Assembly (NCBI GenBank): GCA_047495785.1
Contig: JBLDXI010000014.1
Location: forward strand, 310,001-374,000
Length of the DNA stretch: 64,000 nucleotides
DNA from: Lepidodermella squamata
Taxonomy: Eukaryota > Gastrotricha
Direction of reading: 5' to 3'
The notes under the pieces are model-generated. The model was not told the DNA's origin, searched no databases, and saw only the letters and a program-made list of their open reading frames with translations. Of the stretch, positions 32,728-45,900 are shown one piece after another. Each line of letters starts with the position of its first letter. Position 1 is the stretch's first letter. The position numbers and the translations under genes are program-made.

Positions 32728-34847
32728 TCATCAAAGTGCCCGCGTCCTAACGATGTTCCAACCGCCAATCTATGCAAATCATCGGCGTTCGATGCGCCTT
32801 TCAACGTAACGATCAGTTCACCGTCTTCTCACGCTTACACATCAGGCTCAGTTCCGATATCGGTGATTTCTGTGGGAACGGCGTCGAAAGCGGTCACAAG
32901 TAATTCTAGCTTATTATGAATAATTACCTTGGGAAACACCGCAAGTATGTTATAAATCTTAACATTAGATGCATCAAGCGATTCAACTACTCCGCGAAGT
33001 GCCACTGCGAAAGTAACGTCCGGTGAGTAACATTTCAGCTGGTGAATCGCCTAAAAGACGACCACATTTCAGGATCAGCGAGAAGCGGTCAATCCAGATT
33101 GTTGAGTGAGTATTTCGTAATGCTAAAGCCATATAGCTTTCATATCGGCTCATATTCTGCAGCAAACAAAGTTTTGCCCAACATTCAATACCTTGGTCTT
33201 GGTTTCGACGTTTTGACTGCCAACCCCAGACCAGTGCAGTCCGCACCCCTCACCAGCTACGTTCTTGGGTATCGCAATCCAGTTGTCGAGCTTTCAGAGG
33301 TTGAGATCCCGTCAGGAATCGACTCATACACATCCCCGCGAAACGTTATTCCAAGACGCGAACCGTCAAGTAGCGAGACCTATTCCGCTGAGCTCATATC
33401 TGATTACACTTCCTATAAGGAATCACGCGAATGGCAAGTTCAGGTATCTGGCAGTCTAAATGTTGGCAGTTTCTTCAAGTTCAGCGCGGACTACTCCGAG
33501 CTGCATAAAATGTTCTCGCAGGGATATTCGAGCTCTACGAAACAATTCATCGACGCTTGGGCCTCGGGATTGTCGTACGTCGCCCTCTTCCGAACGTCGA
33601 ATCTGTCACTAGAGCTTCATCCTGACTTCAAATTGGCTGTTTCGAAGTTGCCAACTACAAGCTGCTCGAACGCGTATCGCGATTTCATTGCAACTTATGG
33701 CACTCATTACGTGAGCCAGGTTCACATGGGATGGCAATCTTGGTCGAGATATTCTTTCACACTAGCTAACTGGGGAACGTTTACAAGTGTCTTGCAGAAA
33801 CAAAACCTCTCGTCGGCGTTGGATGTCGCGATTAAAATGTTCTCCCTCAAAGCAGGACTAACTGCCTCGAGCGAGCTGTCATCCGAAGTCAGCCGGAACT
33901 TCTCCTCACTCTCAGTTGCTTCCAGTACTTTCACGCTGGGTGTGCGTAACAACATGTCCAATCCTATGCCTGTTGCGGTTCTTGTCAAAAAGATCGCCGA
34001 TTTGTTCACGTCAGAGTACTTTCCAAACGACTGCTCGATCAACGCCAAAAAGCAGCTTCTCATCTCGGCGTTGAACTCGTACTGCACCGCCCTGAAATCA
34101 AACGCAGGCTTCAAAGATACGAAAAACTGCTATGAATCAACAGAGGATAATAGCTATAAGAATTTGTATAAAACTTCAGGATTCGGAGGGATGAGTGTTA
34201 GCGGAACCTTCGCAACAAGCGGCATTAATGCACTGACCGGTGCTTTCAATTGCCCCAATGGTTTCATCGCTCGCGTTGTCGGTAGAATCAATGCGAACGC
34301 TGGAATTTTCACACTATGTACATTGGTCTCAGGAGATCCAGCTGGTGTTTTCGGAGGAATGTTCCAAGTAACTACGGCAGTAAACAACTGCGCTGGATTC
34401 AGCTGCTCTGGCTTCGGTTCAGATCAGAGTATCGTTAACGCTGTGACAGGGCAAACGAATTGTCCAGCTGGTTACTCTCAGATAGAGCTTCTGAAATCGT
34501 GTAGATCGGTTAGCGATACTTGCTCAAAGCTAGCAGCCCCCATCGCCTGTCAAAGATACTGCTGCGAGCAACTTTTTGGCATCTGCACCAAGTACTGCGA
34601 TAGCGACTGCGCACCCCCACCCATTGTGACGTGCACGCCAAACTACAACTCGCACATCTATGCGTGCTACAAAGATCCAGGACCGAGTTCTTACACGTGG
34701 CTTGGCGGTTTCTACTCGTCAAACTTGGGCTTGAACCCTCGCACTGGTTCGTATGGCTGCCCAGTTGGCTACATTCACTCACTGCTATTCGAGTATACTG
34801 ATTGTGGAGGAACGACCAATCGAGCTTACGCCTGCATTCTAGCTTGA
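32719..34847 (+). CDS. MACPF-domain protein, copy 3, without signal peptide (possible pseudogene)
   Basis: Exons 32719-32899, 32969-33022, 33073-33105 and 33163-34847 keep the splice sites and phases of copy 1 and give 650 residues. The MACPF signature (YGTHY) and the whole C-terminal Cys-rich module are open, with no frameshift. What is missing is the secretion signal: a mobile element has cut exon 1, and the only ATG now in frame (32719) lies in the terminal repeat of that element (MWESSKCPRP). A protein from this start would stay in the cytosol. With the promoter also decayed, this is most likely a recent pseudogene whose body has not yet drifted. Expression from a new promoter is the alternative. 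It is closest to copy 1. Confidence 0.65.
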
Positions 34848-35611
34848 TGGAATTCTTACGCAATATGCTTTAGCAAAGACATCGTTACAAATATTCCAAA
34901 ATAGGCATTGACATATTGCTGAGTGATAATTTCATTATATTCCAGGAATGATGTCGAGAGAGCAAATAAAATATTTAATTTTCAAGAAAGGTCCTGTCAC
35001 AGGCTGTAGTGAGATCATGCTAGTCTGAAAAATGACCTCAAATCTAAGTAGGGTCGGTTGTGAGCCAAACCGCCTTTGTTGAGGCTCAAAACAAACTCCT
35101 CTCAACTATTAAACACTCAAACTGTTCTTGATTCTTGACATCAGTTTGAATGGAACTCTTTACTCTTTGCTATTTGTTACGATCTAAGATCAATGTCTAA
35201 ATTTGAACGTAGCAAGTTGCCTGAGATCAGTTGTGTTCGAAACTGATCTTTTTAAATAATTTGATGCCCTAGTTTGAGCCCGACACGCCAAGGTTGTCGC
35301 GTGCCGTGCTGTTTCAGACGAGCTTGCGATGCTTTGTCACGAACCATCTGCCAGTTACTGTCAAAAGATGGAGCACGCGACAAGATGCTGCTCGTGACAA
35401 CTTAAGGAAGGCAAATCGCATCGAAATTTTCAGTTACTCAAACACAGCTTGCCTTAAAAACACTTTTCGACGGTTTTCCGTTACTTTCTCATCGCCGCGA
35501 GGCTACGCCGCGCCTCTAGAAAAACTCTGTAATAATTGCTTGAAAGCCAACTAGAAGCTTTTGTTGCCGCTGCTTTATTTGTTGCTCGATTACCAACTTA
35601 ACTCGACCAAG
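34848..35611. other. Intergenic region after MACPF copy 3
   Basis: The first 230 nt are the duplicated 3' flank. A GC-rich inverted motif lies at about 35492-35518. No gene is seen. Confidence 0.45.
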
Positions 35612-35966
35612 ATGAAATCTTTCCCGAGGCGCCATCACCGCTCCTACTCGAAGCGCATGACCATTTCGGAAACGATGATTGTCACCTTTTCGACATTGGT
35701 CTTTACGGTAATTTAAAAATTCTTGATTTGCTATACAAATTTGAATTTTATTCTGGCTTTGTTTCCAGGCAATTGGCATCTCGCTTCTCATCGCCTTCTT
35801 CGCCCCGGCCTCAGCTTCAGCTCTTGGCAATGCCGCTGCTTTCAAGGAGATGCCCAAGCCACCGTGTGCCGAGGAACTTGAGAAGAACCCGCATTTGTGG
35901 GAGAAGTACCGCACCGATTTCGTCAACTACCTGAAGCTGCTCAAGCTGCTGGGCATCCCGCATTGA
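35612..35966 (+). CDS. Small secreted or signal-anchored protein, unknown
   Basis: Two exons, 35612-35707 and 35769-35966, joined in phase 0, give 97 residues. The N-terminus is very basic (MKSFPRRHHRSYSKR), then a long hydrophobic stretch (TMIVTFSTLVF plus AIGISLLIAFFAPASASA) spans the splice junction. The last 48 or so residues are soluble, with one Cys, PKPPC, and a Leu/Lys helix ending LKLLKLLGIPH. It could be a cleaved secreted peptide or a type II anchor. There are no dibasic-amidation sites, so a neuropeptide is unlikely. The family is not recognised. Confidence 0.6.
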
Positions 35967-36783
35967 ATCAGCCTCTGGTGTCGAAAAATCTCTCTTAACA
36001 ATGACTGTCTTTCATTCTTATTTCTACTGCTCATTCTCCCACTCATCGTTCTTTCTACCTTATTAGCCTTCTATCTTGTGTCTGCCTTTCTCTGAAATGT
36101 TGTAATCTCTAGATGATACTACTACCACTTTGTACTGAATGGATCTTATAATTATTTGAATGGTTGAAAAAGAGTCACATAACGTTTAAAGCGCCGCATT
36201 ATCGCGCGATCTGATTTTTATTACCGCGTTATTTATATTTAAATTGTTTTACACTTACAACAAGATCTGAAATATTTGATGCCGTTGACATTTATATCAT
36301 CACCAACATCAGTGTGCCATTTGTGTACATCGTGGCTGTGCGCGCTTCGCAACAAATAATTATTGGCAGCAATAATATCGCAGTGCTCGAATTATTAACA
36401 TGACAATTATTACAATTATTAAAAAATTGTTCGACAATACTATTAATCGAACGCTTTGTTTTTGTTTTGAACGCCCAACAAATCGCTTGAAGTAAACTTG
36501 CTCGAAGTTATGCGAATACAGATCGGCTTTTACGTATACCGAAAAATGACTCAGGGTTTTCAACGCGATAATACAAAATAATGGCAGCTGCTGGTGGCAC
36601 AAACACATTGAAAAAAATACTGTTTTCATCCGCATACAAAATAAAAGGTGAAATTTACACGGCATTTTGAGTCTGAGACGCAAACAAAAGATCTAAACAA
36701 AAGTTGCACTGGGCACAAAAAGAACGAATATCGATATCATCGTAAAATATATATACTCTTCGTTTAACAAGATATTATAATAT
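35967..36783. other. Intergenic region, no gene seen
   Basis: About 820 nt, AT-rich, converging between the small plus-strand gene and the end of the first mosaic adhesion gene. Nothing supported. Confidence 0.45.
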
Positions 36784-39700
36784 CTAGCTTCGGTTATTGC
36801 ATGAGACCTCCGCCGACCATCTACCGTTGTCTTGGCAAGTTGTCTGGTAACTTCGCGCGCCGGCAGGGGTCCGCGACTCACCCGTACACGTGGCTGTCCG
36901 AGTAGCTCCTAACTCGGCTCGTTGACCCGTTAGAGAGGTCGAAAGGGCGCGGAAGGCCTCGCATCCGCGGACTAGAAAAAATCATCAAAAATTAGCCTGA
37001 AAACATTCATTTTTAAGGTCAATTATGTCACCTCGGTTATTTATCACAACTTCAAAGTGAAGGGCCGGGTGATCGGCGAATTTTTCGACTTGCAAGCGGA
37101 CGTATCTCGCCACAGTCCTGTTGCCATCGAACGAAATCCAGGCGATATCGGCCGAATTTTTATTCGCATTAAATGTTTCGCGTGGCGTGCTTGCTGATGT
37201 GGACACCTTAGTGAAAGCTGCGTTGTTGTCGTTGCTGATCAGAACACTGAGCTCGCTGACGAATTGAGTTGTCAAGCGACGGCGGCCTTGGACCAGCACG
37301 CCGAGAATGACGTAGGGAGCGCCTAGGTCAGCCTGGATCCAAGAATTGGTGGGCGCGTTGAGAGATGGGCACCAGGCCTCGAGCGGGCCGTAGTCGAAGG
37401 TCGCCATGAATGGTTGGCATTGCGAGCGACCGGAACCGGCCGGGCACGTGGCTGATGTGTCACCCTGGCCGCAGGACAGGCAAGAAGCGAAACTCGAAGC
37501 AGTGATAGCCATATCTCGCTGGACTCCCAGAAGACGAGTGGCTGGCGTGAAACTGCAAGGTGGCAAGAAGGTTCCAGTTGTATCTAAAAAAAGTTGCGGA
37601 ATTTAAGCAGTTCAAATGATCGAAGAGACACATCATTACCAGAGCAAATGTAGTTGACATCGAGGTAGGTAGCTGAAAGCCTGCAAGCGGCTGGGAAACC
37701 GCTGATTTGGCTAGCGACGAAGGTAGAGTTCAACGTGATTGAGCACTGTTCCTGGCCGTTGCACAGAGCCGCAACCGTGTAATAGGCATCGACGTACGGG
37801 CAGGCAACGTCGTCGGCTTCGCAATTTAGAGGATTGCCGGTGCTGCACGAAGTTTCGCCGAGGTAACCGATACGGCCGTAATTGGCAGTCAAAATTGAAA
37901 TGCCACGGCCACCTGGGCACTGAAGCGTTTGGACGCCATTGTAGCAAACTTTCAAGGACTTGAATCCTATTGGAAGAAATTAGTGGGATATTTTGAAAAA
38001 TTTTAAGAAAAACCCTGAATTCTCAAATATTTAAGGAGGAATTTTATTTTTAAATTATTTTCCTCACCGTCTCCACACGCTGAAAGTATGGCAGGAAGTA
38101 GCTGCTGATCTGGGCCGGAGAATTTCGACCAATCATCAAAGCTTGCATCCGTGAAAATGTTGTTCGGCGACAGAGCCAAACGCGCAATTTGATCTCGCTG
38201 CGCTGCTGGGCCAACGAAATAAACATCAACGCCATAAGCGTTGAGCAGCTGCGTCGTCTCGTTGCGGATCGCGGCAATGGCGTCACGATCCGTGTACGAA
38301 GAAAATGCAAGCACAACAACGGCTTTGCGCTGGTTAGCAGGTGTTGACGGGAAAAGGTCAGTTCGAGCTGTACGAAGGGCAGTAGCCAACTCGGACACGT
38401 CCGAATTTGAAGCGATCTAGAAAAAACGGGAAAGAAAATAAAAATAATTTCGAAGAGCTCTTAGTTACTACATCGATTGTTAAGCGGCGTTTAACGACGC
38501 CAGACGTAGCCGCACGATCGCCGTTTATGGCTGGGTTTATCTGAGGGACACCATTAGAAACTACGAGCACCCCGAATTGTGAGTTTGAATCTGGCAGCCA
38601 GCCATTAATTGAGTCCTGCAAGAAGGTAGACATGCCCTGAACAAGGCCATCGCGAGATTGCAAGCGACTGCGCGACAGATCGGGGACGAATAGCACGTTG
38701 ATGGCGCTGCATGAACCGCGCGACCGGCCGATTGTGCACAGGCCAGGTGGGACAATTTGCTGAAGGACTTTGGTTTCTTCGGTTGTAGTCGGGCGGCGGC
38801 GAGTCGTCGTCGTAGTCGGTGGTGGTGGCGTCGGAGGGGTGTAAGTGAAAATTTGAGTCCCTATAATTCAATAATTTCTTCGGAATTTCGAAAAAAAACA
38901 GAGAGAAACCAACGTCTGCCAGTGCATCGGCAATCTTCATCAACCTGTCCGTCGTTATCATCGTCATTGCCATCGCAAATTTCTTCGTCGATTTTGCCAT
39001 CACAATCGTTATCAACCCGGTCACCGCAGATAACTTGACGGCATTTTCCGCACTAGAAAAACAATTTGAATTCAATTTCGTTCAAAGCTTTGAAGAACAA
39101 AAAACGTACTGCTTCGCGTTTGAAACGAATGCCGATAGTTGTACCAGTCGACTCACGATCGCCGACTGACCACTGAATGGCACCGAATGGGTTGCTGCTT
39201 CTCAACCGGTGAACACCCGCCGAAACGGGAAGAGTCGCCTGAACGTAGGTCTCCGCCGAGCCACCATCAGCATCACCTAGGGAAAGTTCAGCCCACTCGA
39301 TCGAATCCAGAGCTCGGCCGTCCAGCGTAATACTCGACTCCTGGCCCTGTCTGGCGGTTAACAGGACGTAGTTCGTAAAGTCAGTTCCAGCGGTTCCTAC
39401 GTAAGTCGGCGAGGCAAAGGTGTAATCGTTATCGAACTGATCGACGGGTGGGACGTAGATCAAAGACGGATCAGTCTGCTGATCCACCGGGACATTATCA
39501 GCCCGCTGGCTGTGCGTGTACTGCAGAACCATGACGGGCTTGTTGGCGAAGACAGCTGCACGTTCGCGGCGGTCGAGCCAGAAATCGCGGTACATACCAG
39601 GCCGGCGGAGGGTGAATTTGCGTTCCGTACGCGACGAGCTGTTCGTAATCGTGAATTCAGTGTCGGGCTGTGAGGCGAGTACGCGAAGAATATCAGCCAT

Positions 39701-40821
39701 GTGATGCGGTGGGTAGTTGCGGGTCACGAAACGCTTGCCCCACGAGTCGACGGGCGGCATTTGCTCGACGAGGTGGTCACGTGACTGGATGTAAGCCTCA
39801 GTCCCGTCGTTGCGAACCCACGTGCGAAGGTTGCCTGAAAACACGGCGAACGGCTGGTCGCCGGTCATGCGGGTTCCGGTAAGGTCGTACTCGCTCGTAA
39901 CGTGAACAACTTCGAATGGATTAACATTAACCTGAAAAAAACGTTATTTGATGACATTTTTCAGTTGAAAAATCTTACCAGGAAGCTTTGTCCGTTTTCG
40001 AATTGAACACCGCGATAGAAGACCATCAAACGCGGAGTATCGGGTTCGCCGAGATCAGGGATCAGCGAGACGTTAACAGTTGTATTTGTGTAAAGGCCAA
40101 CAATCGTTAGCTGGGTGTTTAGGAGCGACGGAACGTAGGCGGCGGCGAAATAATCGCGGCCTAACGAATTGGCAGGCAAGTTAATGAATGAATCACCAGT
40201 GTACTTTTCGATGTTGTAACCCATGACACCGACGCGTTGGCTCGCCCGGATGTGAATAGCTTTCTTCGACGTGCCTTGGTTCGAATCAGTAACACGCAAC
40301 TGGTAGGGCAGATCAAACATCTTTCCGCGTTGCCCAGCGTTCAATTTGTCGATAATGTTCGTCTGAGCTGGAATCTTAGCTTCCTGAGGTAGAAGCAACA
40401 AGGGAGATGTTATGTTGATGTTCAGCTCGTTTTGAGCTGTTGCGTCGTCCGGGGTCCGGGAAACGAACATTTGAAGCGGGTTGAATGCTGAATCATCAGG
40501 CTGGTTGTCCAGGAAAGCCGTGACGTATTCGTAGCCGTTCGATGAGCCCCAACGAGGGCAAATATCGACGTAAGCGCAGTCTTCATTAAGCACACCATCG
40601 CCATCCTCGTCAACTCCGTTGTAGCAGTATTCCTCATCAATTAGCCCATCACCGTCGTTATCAATGCCATCACCAGCTATTACAGTGGTTGCAACTAAAA
40701 AAAACATACTGTAATAAAATCGGAGTACTTTAATCATCAAATCACCTCTTTGAGCATTCGATAGCGTAGCAATTAGGCCGATCGATAGGGCGATCAGCCA
40801 AATTAGTTTACCCTCTCTCAT
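36784..40821 (-). CDS. Mosaic adhesion protein 1 (metal-binding repeats, IgGFc-like, VWA, SUEL lectin, F5/8C, sushi-like)
   Basis: Nine exons (5' to 3'): 40746-40821, 39979-40694, 39110-39931, 38914-39052, 38469-38860, 38068-38416, 37640-37966, 37032-37583 and 36784-36971; all phases agree, giving 1,186 residues. Order: signal peptide (MREGKLIWLIALSIGLIATLSNA); a DGIDNDGDGLIDEE-type metal-binding repeat; an IgGFc-binding-like region to about 538; a second DNDCDG repeat to about 584; a Pro/Thr linker; a VWA domain to about 831 with intact MIDAS (DLSRS); a SUEL/rhamnose-binding lectin domain (TANYGR) to 940; an F5/8C discoidin domain to about 1124; and a Cys-containing sushi-like tail ending VSCNNRS. 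The protein should be secreted, Ca-dependent, and bind glycans and matrix or microbes. It is paralogous to the gene at 42906-47380. Splice choice at exon 4 (GTTGGT) is the least certain. Confidence 0.8.
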
Positions 40822-42905
40822 TTAACAAGTCACCTATAAATAATTATGATGAAACAATAAAATTAAAAGAAAACGGATAAAAGACATGCCGCTGCCTTAA
40901 TTTGTTAACTATACAGCTGATGACAAAATGAATATAAACGCGCGCGAGATGATTATCTCGTGAGATAAAAAAAGGTATGATGTATACTATGTGAATACCG
41001 GGAGTTTGTTATTATTTACAACATCGCCCGTGCGCGGTCAATTATTGAAAATATAATTTTTGATACAAGTGTTTTGTTCGGTGTCATAAACACGTGAATA
41101 GGCGCGCGGTTCTTCCTAATCTACTACCCGCCGCCGCCGTTGCTACTGCTGCGGCTGCTGTCGCCGATGTTTTGCGGTGCCCTTTCAAAGCGCGGTATCA
41201 AACAAGCGACGGCGGCGGATGGCGGAGCGCGGCACGTCTGTCAAGTATTATTGTCATAGAAAACAATAATAAAAGCGTTTGATAACAGCAATGTTATCAT
41301 TATTAACTCTTTTTTTAAGGCAGGTAGAGCAGGTATTAATGCGGCTAATAGTATATCGTGGAAAGGTAGATGCATTATACTATAGGAGCGGAGCTGCTTT
41401 TCGAGCCTCTTTTGATTACCGTCGTCAACATTTTTTCCCTCGCGCCTCTCTGTGAGCTTTTTTGCAGTGGCCCTACTAGTAGTAGCAGCCGCAGTAGTAG
41501 TAGGGAGCATGAATGTGTGTGGCGCAAAACACACGCGCTCATACGTGGACGACACCTGGCCGAGGCAGGCAGGAGTCGGGGCACTCCGCGGCGCCGCTGT
41601 CTTTTTTACGCTCGTGTTTTTCGTATCTAGCATGCGATTTCGCACTAGCAAAGGCCAACGCGCTGTTTGGTTTTATAATTTGTTGAAAAACATGCTATCT
41701 ATCTAGTTTGCATCATTAGCCAGGTAGTAGGTAGTTTGTACAAGAAACGAGCGCGGGCTCGGTTGCGCGATGAGGGTTCAAGCACTCGCGGGCTAATTAA
41801 CTGATGCCAAATAACTGCGCAAAATATAGTGATGATACAAAGATATCATCATCGGTATTCTATTATTTAATTAAAAAGTTGAAATTAAACACCTTGATAA
41901 AACACAATGCCAGTAAAATTACCAAACCCAAGGTATTCGTACATGCTTCTTAGCAAGGGGTTCGCACCTGCTTGTATCCGAATTCCAAATGACATCTCCG
42001 TAAATATTTTTATGCACTTGATAGGTATTAAGCAACAATATTTCAAGTGATTTCTGATAGCGGGGAGTGGATTTCAATTTAAAACAATAATTTAAAAATA
42101 TGGTACCTATAGCACAAGTCAATTGTTGTTTACAACGAAGCGAATGTTGATGTTTATCAGCCGATTGTTTTAATATTTATGAGGTCTCATAAAAAATAGC
42201 AGAAAAATAAGTTGATATTAAAGCGAGTCACGTAACGTCAATCTACCGCCCTTTCTTAAAAATATTCGGTGCTTCAACCATCGAGGAAAAAGGCCTAGAT
42301 TAGGGAATTTGAGTGATTGTTAAATCGGCTGAAATAAACAGGGTGGCACGGGAAGACGCTCCAAGCAAAAAATGTTGCTAATTAATGACATTTCAAGACA
42401 ATCTAATAGTGAGAGAAGTTGCGGTTATTAGGTGAAGAATGATTGCAATCTAAATGTGGGTTGTCGAAAATAAAACGATTTTATCATTTTATCTCGCGCA
42501 GTACTGGTCATAATTGGCCTACATTATCTTTAGCCAGGTGAATTCAATGCCGCGGCGCGTGCCAGTGAGTTTTGTCATTATTTTTACCCCACTTGTTTAT
42601 GACTCATTAGCGCAATGTGTTAAAAACGAGTCGTATATTTATCTTGATGGTCATCAGCACAACACTTGAAAAGAAATTAAAAGCGCCATAAGGATTTATA
42701 CGAAAATCATTTTATTCAATGCTATATATATTTATAATCCAAATAATTTCTTGAGGTACTAAAATTTTATGATAAAATGTATAATTTCGGCAACTTGAAA
42801 GTGATAAGTAAATAATGAGACTTTCTCGGCAATCTATCTCTCATAAATTCATTTGCTTTTTATACGATGACAACAACAATATAAATTATACACTAATTTT
42901 TTTCG
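40822..42905. other. Intergenic region between the mosaic genes
   Basis: About 2.1 kb. Trinucleotide-type repeats (GCC/GCT near 41128-41165 and AGT/AGC near 41476-41506) create open frames on both strands without domains. No gene is supported. Confidence 0.45.
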
Positions 42906-45900
42906 TTAGTTGCATGACTTTTCGACCGACCATCTACCGTTCTGTCTGCACCGTGTCGTGTAGGAAGTGCTGCCATCGTCCGTTCTCCTGCCCTCGTTAC
43001 ACCTAACGAGCATCTCCGTGTTCAGCGTACCATGCTTGCCGTCTTTATCGGAGTTGCGGCCTCGGAACGAATCGCAACCGTTCGGCTTGTTGTTGATAAT
43101 AACCTCATAGTGGAGAGCAGGGTGGTCGGCTGACCCAGCAACTTCGACCTTGACGTAACGCGCGATGTTGCTTGACGACTCAAAGTCGATGAACACGACC
43201 TCGGTCGAGTTGCTCGAAGCGACGAACGAGGCCTGGCGAACTCGAGTCGACACAGCAGAGAATCGGCTGTTGTCCGTACTGATAAGAACTCGGATGCTGG
43301 TGGCGTATTGCGATAAGAATCGACGCCGGCCTTGAACTACGACGCCGAGAACAACGTAGGGAGCGCCGAGGTCGGCTGTGAGCCACGGCGAGGCTTTGTC
43401 CGTTAAACTAGGGCACCACGCCTCGACGGCCGAGTGGTCGAAGGTGGCCAGCTCAGGCCGGCACTGATTATTCCAAGTTTGACAGAAATTTGCGGCGTCG
43501 CAATGAGGACCCTGAAATCGATACGAATTAATTTTAATTATTAATAAAGTACCCTAATTTTTACCCTTTGTTCACGCGTACACTGCGTACAAGACGCGGA
43601 ACTCGACGCAGTAAGAGCGAATTCATCGGTAAATCCTAGGAATCGGCTAGCCGGGGTGTACGTGCAATATGATCCATCAGATAAATCTTAATAAAATCAA
43701 AAATCAACCCAATAATCTACTTTTAACAAAATCCTTACCTGCGCACAGGTAAGTGACATCGAGATAGGTGGCCTGACGGTTGCAAGATGGCAGAAGAAGG
43801 CCGACCTGCTCAGCGAGAAGTCCGCCGCCGACCATGATCGTGCAGGTGCGTTGCGAGTCGCACAGTGCCGAAACGACGTCGTAGGCGTCGACGTAGGGGC
43901 AGGCCGGGTTGGCGGCATCGCACGACAGCGGGTTCGAAGTGCCGCAAGTCTGCTCGCCGTGGTAGTTGACGCGGCCGTAGTTGGCACTCACGATGACAAT
44001 CTGTCGGTTGGCTGGGCACGACAACGCGACTGACTTACTGAAGCAGATCTGAGCCGAGCGGAACGGAGCTATTAAAATTACCGAGGTTTAAAAGCGATTT
44101 CAAGTTGTATCGTAATTACTTACATTGAGGTGCGCAAGCGGTTGGCGGCGGTCGTTGAACGCCAAGGCTTCTGACAAATTCACTGTCTACTTCGGCAAGT
44201 CCAGATAAACCACTGATAGCGGGGATCGTGGTTACAAGTCTCTGCTGTGGTGTCAGTTTCAGAATATCATCGCGGAACCTGATTGATCATGAACAGAAGT
44301 TATTATAGAATTGGGAAAGCGACACAGCCAATAATAAGGGCAATTCTAAGCTTGAAACTAGGTAACAGGTTTTACCATCACGAACACAGGATATATCTAC
44401 TAGGGCTGTCTAAAATCTATCAAACTACCTCCAATTGATTGGAAAGCAACTGAAAATCGTAATAAAAATTTGCAAAATAATGAATTTTCAGAATTCCAAA
44501 AGTAAAGGACAAGTTTTGAAATCTTACTGTTGTAGGCCGATGAAATAAGTTGTAGCATTGTCAGAAGATTTCAGCTCCTGAGTTTCGAAGTTGACGGCGC
44601 CCAGCAGCGACGGCCGGGTGTAGGGCGCAAAGGCTAGGACAACGACAAGCTTGCGAGCATCACTATCGGCGTACGCGGCCGAGTTGAACATGTGCGAGCG
44701 AACGTAACGCAAAGCAGCAACAAGGTCCGAATCAGTATTGGTAATAATCTAGAACACGAAAATTACAGTCATTTTCCCCACGAAGCGCGACAATTAACTC
44801 ACATCGTAGGTATAGCCGCGCTGAATGTTGGTGATGACGTCATTGCGACGCGCATTCAGCAATTGCAAGAAGCTGTAGACACCGTTCGAAAATGCAACGA
44901 GGCCGAATTTGCTCTCCGTGTCCGGGAACCAGGTCCTCACAGCCTGTTGCAAGAACTGCGAGGTCTGGTCGAATTGCTGGCGAGTCGGTAGTCTCGCAGT
45001 CGTCCAATCGATGACGAAGACAATGTTGACCTTATCATCGGCACCTCCAGACTGCGAATCCGGCCCGCAGTTTCCAGGGCTGCTCGGTGGCAGAGTGCAA
45101 AGGCCGGGTGGGCCGTAATCTGGCTCAGTTGTAGTCGTTGTCCTCGTGGTCGTAGTAATCGTGGTTCGGCGAGTTGTTGTCGTCGGGCGTGGAGTGACAA
45201 CGGCGCATTTGCAATCTTCGTCAATGCGACCATCACCATCTGTGTCGGTGCCGTCGCAAATTTCTTCGTCAACTTTTCCGTCACAGTCATTGTCGATGGT
45301 ATCGCCGCAGATGACTTGGCGGCAATTGAAGCACTGACAAATTTAATAAAAAATTATTACTAAAAAACTAATTAATTTCAACCTAATATAAATTTATAAT
45401 CAATTTATTTCATAGTTTAAATTTAAATTTAAATGTTTAAAATTTAATTATATAGATTTTGAATTTTGAATTCATTAAATTCATTAAAAATTTTAAAAGT
45501 TAATTATAGGTAATTCATATAATTGTAATCCTATAAATTTTAATTAAAAACTTACATCGCCTCGCTTGAATCTAATGCCGAGAGGGAAGGCATAGGTGTT
45601 ACGATCACCCGCAGCCCATTGAACAGCGCCGAAATCGCCAACAGTGCTTCGAATGCGATGAACGCCGTCAGTCACCTTGACGTAGCCAACGTAGTAACGC
45701 ACGTTAGCCGGTTCGCCTGCTGCCTGGTCGCCACGCGTGTTGACCGCTCGCCAGCGGGGCGGTTCAGGCAGACTGCTCAACGGCTGCCCGTCGAGGGTGA
45801 TCGAGTCCTGCACGCCCTCTCGAGCTGTTAGGGCGACAAAGGTCGTAAAATTTCCGTCTCCGACGTAATCGGTTGTTCCGAAGAAGTAGTCACGGTCGAA

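Noticed and set aside
41094-41706. Several overlapping frames with Ala, Ser or Leu runs
   Set aside because: Explained by trinucleotide-type repeats; frames exist on both strands and have no domain.
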